Source: Alsobacter sp045348435 (lineage in GTDB: Bacteria; Pseudomonadota; Alphaproteobacteria; Rhizobiales; Beijerinckiaceae). Taken from it: a stretch of DNA of 64,000 bases. Shown piece after piece: positions 59,564 through 64,000 of the stretch. Position numbers and translations under genes: made by a program. Positions within the stretch are counted from its first letter, which is position 1. Every line of letters starts with the position of its first letter. The notes under the pieces were generated by a model. It searched no databases. It was not told the origin of the DNA and saw only the letters and a program-made list of their open reading frames with translations. The stretch covers positions 4,402,001 to 4,466,000 of the forward strand of contig NZ_CP157484.1 of assembly GCF_045348435.1 (NCBI RefSeq), given 5' to 3'.

Positions 59564-60486
59564 GACGTGCGCGCGATGACGAACCGCGCCGCCTCGCGCA
59601 GCACGTCCGCCTCGGGCCCGAATCCCGCCAGGGCGAGCTCCGCCGCGAGCGCGAGCCGGTCGCGCTCCGCCTTGGCCTCCTCCAGGCCGAGCGCGGCGAC
59701 CAGCGTGGCCTTGCCCCGGCCCGCGTCCTTGCCGGTGGCCTTGCCCATCGCGTCGGGGCTGGCCTCGACGTCGAGAATGTCGTCGGCGACCTGGAACGCC
59801 GCCCCGAGCGCCTTGCCGTAGGCCACGATGGAGGCGCGGTCGTCGGCGTCCGCCCCCGCCATCATGGCCCCGGCCTCGGCCGCGAAGGCCAGAAGCGCTC
59901 CCGTCTTCATGGCCTGGAGGCGACGCACGTCGTTGGCGTCCATCGCGCCCGCGCCCGCCTCGCCGTAGCGGCCCTCGGCCTGCAGGTCGAGCATCTGGCC
60001 GCCCGCCATGCCGCCCAGTCCCGCGGCCCGGGCGAGCCCCAGCACGAGATGGGCCCGCACCTGCGCGTCGTGATGCGTGGCGACGTCGGCCATCACGTCG
60101 AAAGCCAGCGTCAGCAGCGCGTCGCCGGCCAGGATGGCGGTCGCCTCGTCCTGCGCGCGGTGCAGCGTCGGCCGGCCGCGGCGCATGTCGTCGTCGTCCA
60201 TGGAGGGCAGGTCGTCATGCACGAGCGAGTAGCAATGGACCATCTCCAGCGCCGCGGCGGCGCGCAGGGCCGCTTCGCCCTCCACCCCGCACATCCGCGC
60301 CGTCTCCACCAGCAGGAACGGACGCAGCCGCTTGCCGCCCCCGAGCGCCGCGTAGCGCATGGCGTCGAGCAGGCGCGCCGGCCGGGCGATCTCTCCGGCC
60401 AGCGGCTCGGGTCCGAGCAGAGCGTCGAGCATGTGCTCCACCTCCGCCGCGCCGGCGTTGAGCCGAGCCTCGAAATCCGCCGTCAT
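59560..60486 (-). CDS. ispA: Polyprenyl (farnesyl/geranylgeranyl) diphosphate synthase
   Basis: Short-chain trans-prenyltransferase of 308 residues. First aspartate-rich motif is DDLPSMDDDDMRRG with two spacer residues (IspA type); second is FQVADDILD. GGKRLRPFLLVETA is the substrate lysine/arginine block. Probably makes farnesyl diphosphate (C15), although geranylgeranyl synthases share the motif. Supplies precursors for quinones and hopanoids; ispG of the same pathway lies about 700 bases away, convergent. Confidence 0.93.
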   Translation of the reverse strand: MTADFEARLNAGAAEVEHMLDALLGPEPLAGEIARPARLLDAMRYAALGGGKRLRPFLLVETARMCGVEGEAALRAAAALEMVHCYSLVHDDLPSMDDDDMRRGRPTLHRAQDEATAILAGDALLTLAFDVMADVATHHDAQVRAHLVLGLARAAGLGGMAGGQMLDLQAEGRYGEAGAGAMDANDVRRLQAMKTGALLAFAAEAGAMMAGADADDRASIVAYGKALGAAFQVADDILDVEASPDAMGKATGKDAGRGKATLVAALGLEEAKAERDRLALAAELALAGFGPEADVLREAARFVIARTS

Positions 60487-60619
60487 GGGCGCCCTCCCTG
60501 TCAGGCGGGCGAGTCCAGTCGACCGGCCCGGCCCCGCATCCTAGCGCAAACGCCCGCGCCGAACCCTCGCCGCTTGCCTGACGCGGGGGAATGCGTCAAG
60601 GCTCCGTCGTCAACGGCAC

Positions 60620-61342
60620 ATGGGGCGCCCGATCGCACGTCGCAGATCATCGCTGGGCTGGTTGGGGCGGATCGTTCGCTGGATCCTGGCGCTGACGCTG
60701 GCGCTCGCGGGCGTCCTGGTCGCGGTGACGCTGCTCGATGCGGTCGTTCCGCCCGTCTCCACCCTGATGCTGGGCCGCTGGGCGACCCTGAAGCCGGTGG
60801 ACCGGCGCTGGGTCCCCATCGAGGCGATCTCGCCCCGTCTCGTGCACGCCGTCATCCTGTCCGAAGACGCGCGGTTCTGCTCGCATGACGGCGTGGACTG
60901 GGACGCGCTGCGCACCGTGCTGGGCGACGCGGACGAGGACGGGCCGTCGCGCGGGGCCTCGACCATCACCATGCAGACGGCCAAGAACCTCTTCCTGTGG
61001 CCGTCGCGGTCCTATGTGCGCAAGGGCCTGGAGCTGCCGCTGGCGCTGTGGCTCGACCTCGTCTGGTCGAAGAGGCGCGTGATGGAGGTCTATCTGAACA
61101 TCGCCGAATGGGGCCCGGGCGTGTTCGGCGCCGAGGCGGCGTCGCAGGTCTATTTCGGCAAGAGCGCCGCAGACCTCAGCGTGCGCGAGGCGACGCTGCT
61201 GACGAAGTCGCTGCCCAATCCGCTGAAGCGCAACCCCGCCAAGCCCAGCCGCGGGCTGCAGCGCCTCGCCGCGAAGCTGTCGGGCCAGCTCGGCGACGCG
61301 GAGCCGTGGGTCCAGTGCGTGCGGGTCGGCCGCAGCCGGTAA
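60620..61342 (+). CDS. mtgA: Monofunctional biosynthetic peptidoglycan transglycosylase
   Basis: Inner-membrane glycosyltransferase of 240 residues that polymerises lipid II. One membrane anchor (about residues 17-40), then GT51 motifs: VILSEDARFCSHDGVDWDAL (catalytic Glu82), GASTITMQTAKNLFLWPSRSYVRKGLE, RRVMEVYLNIAEWGPGVFGAEAAS. Divergent from ispA. Confidence 0.95.
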   Translation: MGRPIARRRSSLGWLGRIVRWILALTLALAGVLVAVTLLDAVVPPVSTLMLGRWATLKPVDRRWVPIEAISPRLVHAVILSEDARFCSHDGVDWDALRTVLGDADEDGPSRGASTITMQTAKNLFLWPSRSYVRKGLELPLALWLDLVWSKRRVMEVYLNIAEWGPGVFGAEAASQVYFGKSAADLSVREATLLTKSLPNPLKRNPAKPSRGLQRLAAKLSGQLGDAEPWVQCVRVGRSR

Positions 61343-61351
61343 TGCGGAGGT

Positions 61352-61561
61352 TCAGCGCTGGCATAGGGCCGGGGTCGGCAGGGAGCGCCGCCCGAGAAAG
61401 GCCCCGCCCCGGCGGATCGACGCCGCTGGAGCCGCCATGAAGCTGCGCGTGGCTGCGGCTTCGCAGCGGTCGGCGTATCCGGGAGCGGTCGCCAGCACGG
61501 CGCGCAGGCGGGCGATCCCCTCGGGATCCCGGTGCAACGCTTCGGCCGTCAGAACCGTCAT
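61352..61561 (-). CDS. Small hypothetical protein, 69 residues
   Basis: Starts at an ATG with a strong ribosome site (AGGAGG, six bases upstream), which supports real translation. The product MTVLTAEALHRDPEGIARL is followed by RAVLATAPGYADRCEAAATRSF and a basic end; no domain, signal peptide or membrane segment recognised. Stop lies 10 bases from the convergent mtgA end. Function unknown. Confidence 0.6.
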   Translation of the reverse strand: MTVLTAEALHRDPEGIARLRAVLATAPGYADRCEAAATRSFMAAPAASIRRGGAFLGRRSLPTPALCQR

Positions 61562-61750
61562 GCTCGCCTCCTGGCGTCGCGACCCGTGGCCGGGCCGCCT
61601 TGACGCAACGTTAACCATTCCGGGCGGATCGCATGTGCGCCAGCGCACTTTGATTCGCGGTTAACAAAAGATGACGAGCCAATCGGACGGCCGAAAGGCG
61701 CAACATTGTCCGATTTCGGGCAAGGCCTCCGCCGAGGACGGGCCGGGTTC
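61562..61750. other. Intergenic region with a GTGCGC-CA-GCGCAC palindrome
   Basis: 190 bases between the small protein start and a GNAT gene stop. It holds a perfect 6-bp inverted repeat at 61635-61648, flanked by two GTTAAC sites (61610-61615 and 61660-61665). AT-richer than neighbours; likely promoter region for the small gene. Confidence 0.45.
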
Positions 61751-62233
61751 TCAGAAATCGAGGCGCCAATACTGGCCGACGAGATCCTGGCCGAAGCTGT
61801 GGTGCTTCTCCTCCGAGACCAGCCTGAAGCCTTCGTCCACGTAGATTTTCCGGGCCGCCGTCAGGATGTCGTTGGTCCACAGCGTCACGCTCAGGTAGCC
61901 GGCCGCGCGGGCGAAGCGCAGGCATTCGGCGACCAGGGCCCGACCCACGCCCTGCCCTCGCGCCGAGGGTTCGACATAAAGCATGCGCAGCTTGGCGACC
62001 TCGTCCGTGTCGCGCACCAGGAACACGGATCCGAGCGTCCGCCCGTCGCGCTCGGCGATCCAGCAGCGCTCGCGGCCTGGCTTGAACTCGCGGAGGAACG
62101 CCGCCGCGATCTCGGCCAGCAGCGCCTCGAACTCCTCGTTCCAACCGTATTCCTGGCAGTAGAGCGCCGCCTGGCGGTGGATCACCCAGCCCATGTCGCC
62201 GGGCCTGTGCTCGCGCAGTCGCAGGTCCGCCAT
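61751..62233 (-). CDS. GNAT-family N-acetyltransferase
   Basis: 160-residue single-domain acetyltransferase. The acetyl-CoA loop is KLRMLYVEPSARGQGVGRALVAECLRFARAAGY (RGQGVGRAL), and the N-terminus LREHRPGDMGWVIHRQAALYCQEYGWNEEFEALLAEIAAAFL matches a group often fused to MarR regulators. Ending LWTNDILTAARKIYVDEGFRLVSEEKHHSFGQDLVGQYW is typical of that group. Substrate unknown. Confidence 0.93.
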   Translation of the reverse strand: MADLRLREHRPGDMGWVIHRQAALYCQEYGWNEEFEALLAEIAAAFLREFKPGRERCWIAERDGRTLGSVFLVRDTDEVAKLRMLYVEPSARGQGVGRALVAECLRFARAAGYLSVTLWTNDILTAARKIYVDEGFRLVSEEKHHSFGQDLVGQYWRLDF

Positions 62234-62273
62234 CTCTCGTCTCCCTGGATCCCATCCTAGGCGAGCCGGCGCG

Positions 62274-62306
62274 CAAAAAAACCCCGGAGCGCGAGGCCCC
62301 GGGGTT
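62274..62306 (-). terminator. Rho-independent terminator of the DUF6600-like gene
   Basis: Stem AACCCCGG (62280-62287) with CCGGGGTT (62299-62306); on the minus strand it is followed by a run of seven T. Lies 60 bases downstream of the right-edge gene. Confidence 0.85.
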
Positions 62307-62366
62307 GGCTGCGGAAGACGGCGAACCGTCGACCTGACTACTCGTGCGGGCCGAAGCCCTGATCTC

Positions 62367-64000
62367 TCACTCGTCCGTGCTCGGCTTGCGCGCGCCGCCG
62401 CCGGCCGCGGACGGCGACGCCGACGCGCCTCCGGCCGATGCGCCGCCGGAGCGCCCGCCGCCGGCCTTCTCGCCGGCCTCCGGGCCGCCGCGCGTCGCGC
62501 CCGTCGTCACGTCGGACCCGGGGGCGGAACGGCCCTGGGCCCGCTGCGGCGAGGCTTCGCCGCTGCGGCGCTCGGCCGACTCGCCGGCCGGCTTGGCGCC
62601 GGAGCCGCTGCGCTCCTGGGCGGTCGAGGACGAGGCCGCGCCCGGGGAGCGCTTCTCGGCCGCGGCGTTGGTCCGGGACGAAGCGCCCTTCTCCTCGCCC
62701 TTGCCTTCGGCGCTCCTGGCCTTGTCGCCGGAGCCGGACGGGCTCGCGGTGGCGGCCTTCGAGCCGGGCTGATCCGTCTCGGACGAAGCCTTGCCGGCCG
62801 TGTCCTTGTCCCCGGCCTTGGCGCGCTCGGCCGTGCTGCGGCCCGCCTTGCCCTTCTCGCCGGCCCTCTCGGCCTGCGCGGCGGGCTTGGCGCTCTCATC
62901 CTTGCCTGCGGCGGACTGCTTGCCGGCGCGATCGCCCTGGCCCTGCTCGGCCGTCGACTTGGCGGCTTCAGACTTGCCGGACTCGGCCTTGGCCGACTCG
63001 GACTTGGAGGCCTCAGACTTGGAGGCCTCAGACTTCGCGGCCTCGGATTTGGCCGCCGCGCCGGACTTGGAAGGCTCGCCGGAACGTGCCGCCGACGAGG
63101 TCGACGACTTGGCGTCCGGCGTGGGGTTGGCCGCGGTCGATCCGGCCTTGTCGCCGGTCGTCCCGCCCGTGGAGGCGCTGGAGGCAGGCTTCTCGCCGGG
63201 CGAGGTCTGCCCCGAAGGCGCCGCCGCGGAGCCCGACGGCGCCGCGCCGGGCGCAGCCGGCTGCGTCGCCGAGGGCCGGCTCGTATCCGCCGAACCCGCG
63301 GCCGGCTGGCCGTTCTGCCGCCCCTGCTGGTCCGAGGCGCCGCCCGTGGTGGCCGAGCGCGACGTGGCGGAGTCGGCGCCGGTCGACCGGGCCTCGGTCG
63401 AGATCTCCCGCACCTGCGCCGGCACGGCGACCGTCTCGGCCCGCGGCAGGTTGCGCGACTGGATGCGGATATTGGTCTCGCGCTCGATCACCGTCGGCTG
63501 GATCGCGAAATTCACCGCGATGGAGCCGCGCCGCTCGACGCGGCCGATGGGGCGCGTCTCGGTGTAGATCTCGGTCACCCGCTCCGGGCGCACCTCGACC
63601 TCGGTGATCCGCTCCGCCGTGATGTCGCGCGTCGGCACGAACACCCACTCCTCCTCCTCGACGCTGGAGCCGCCGCGGCGGGTCGTCGTCGTGGTGGTCG
63701 TGGACTTGGACTTGCCGGATGCGCGCGCGACCTTCGGAGCGTTGTCCGGCGGCAGCGGACGCCAGCCGACATGCTCCTTGCTGCGCCGCCATTCCACCCA
63801 GGCCGGGGCCCATTCGGTGTCGGCCACCCAGACCCAGCCCTGGTCGGGATCGTCGTACCAGCGGCCGTAATGATAGGTCACCTCGGCCCAGGGCTCGTCG
63901 GACTCAAAGTACCAGCCGACCTTCTCGTTGAAGATCCAGTGGCCGTTCGTGTAGGGCTTCCAGCCCCGGTCGACGCCGCGCGGGCGGAAAGCCTCGCCCA
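62367..64000 (-). CDS. DUF6600-like protein with long Ser/Lys/Ala-rich tail (5' end beyond window)
   Basis: The frame stays open to the right edge, so the N-terminus is missing; 544 codons are visible. The visible N-terminal part has aromatic repeats (GWKPYTNGHWIFNEKVGWYFESDEPWAEVTYHYGRW, then GWVWVADTEWAPAWVEWRRS and VGWRPLPP), as in DUF6600 secreted or envelope proteins with YxGxW motifs. The last 300 or so residues are a low-complexity tail rich in Ser, Lys, Ala and Glu, with a KSEAA/KSEAS repeat block. Probably exported, function unknown. A terminator follows the gene. Confidence 0.82.
   Translation of the reverse strand, partial: GEAFRPRGVDRGWKPYTNGHWIFNEKVGWYFESDEPWAEVTYHYGRWYDDPDQGWVWVADTEWAPAWVEWRRSKEHVGWRPLPPDNAPKVARASGKSKSTTTTTTTRRGGSSVEEEEWVFVPTRDITAERITEVEVRPERVTEIYTETRPIGRVERRGSIAVNFAIQPTVIERETNIRIQSRNLPRAETVAVPAQVREISTEARSTGADSATSRSATTGGASDQQGRQNGQPAAGSADTSRPSATQPAAPGAAPSGSAAAPSGQTSPGEKPASSASTGGTTGDKAGSTAANPTPDAKSSTSSAARSGEPSKSGAAAKSEAAKSEASKSEASKSESAKAESGKSEAAKSTAEQGQGDRAGKQSAAGKDESAKPAAQAERAGEKGKAGRSTAERAKAGDKDTAGKASSETDQPGSKAATASPSGSGDKARSAEGKGEEKGASSRTNAAAEKRSPGAASSSTAQERSGSGAKPAGESAERRSGEASPQRAQGRSAPGSDVTTGATRGGPEAGEKAGGGRSGGASAGGASASPSAAGGGARKPSTDE
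62956..63054. repeat. 15-bp tandem repeat encoding KSEA(S/A) units
   Basis: About six and a half head-to-tail 15-bp units (such as GACTTGGAGGCCTCA, twice identical at 63001-63030) encode pentapeptides of the KSEAS type in the tail of the right-edge protein. Confidence 0.88.

Overview
This 64 kb window is a piece of high-GC chromosome from an alphaproteobacterium, very probably of the order Hyphomicrobiales (Rhizobiales). The signs are the gene families present (phaR/phaA/phaB, a parvulin-type PpiC next to secA, rpmF, a Zur-like Fur protein, ispG), the style of the rRNA operon (16S-Ile-Ala-23S-5S-fMet), a palindromic intergenic element of a kind common in Rhizobiales, and many ATGA/GTGA start-stop overlaps. 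I cannot name the genus from the sequence alone. No phage, plasmid, transposase, CRISPR array or integron is visible.

Left third (1-20.6 kb) is accessory metabolism. It holds a polar or basic amino-acid ABC importer (1-2844, entered mid-gene); a LacI regulator with a self-operator and an orphan solute-binding protein (2913-5280); a LysR, SDR and split-transketolase cluster (5767-9473); and a leftward nine-gene operon (18884 down to 9630) encoding an IclR regulator, hydantoinase/oxoprolinase subunits A and B, a complete branched-chain-type ABC importer and a small cupin. A divergent acyl-CoA ligase starts at 19060, with an inverted-repeat operator between it and the IclR gene. This set looks like one uptake-and-degradation pathway for an unidentified small acid or cyclic amide, and is the most interesting functional unit here.

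Middle (20.8-26.8 kb) is a complete leftward rRNA operon with promoter, boxA-like antiterminator, 16S, tRNA-Ile(GAT), tRNA-Ala(TGC), 23S with an RNase III-type flanking stem, 5S, initiator tRNA-Met and a strong terminator. Its spacers are unusually rich in small perfect hairpins and 8-bp tandem repeats.

Right part (27-64 kb) is mostly core chromosome. Envelope genes: M23 peptidase, L,D-transpeptidase, mtgA, secA and ppiC. Lipid and polyhydroxybutyrate (PHB) genes: accA, phaA, phaB, phaR, 3-hydroxybutyrate dehydrogenase coupled to a patatin with DUF3734. Isoprenoid genes: ispG and a polyprenyl synthase. Others: gluQ, alkA-like glycosylase, mutT, argJ, gloB, rpmF, zur-like, GNATs, two EamA transporters, a PAS-degenerate GGDEF-EAL protein, and at the right edge a truncated DUF6600-like protein with a long repetitive tail. 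Oddities include gluQ lacking a normal start codon beside a palindromic repeat, an 18-bp tandem repeat inside the ispG N-terminus, and a low-GC 3' end on the acyl-CoA ligase next to the rRNA operon.
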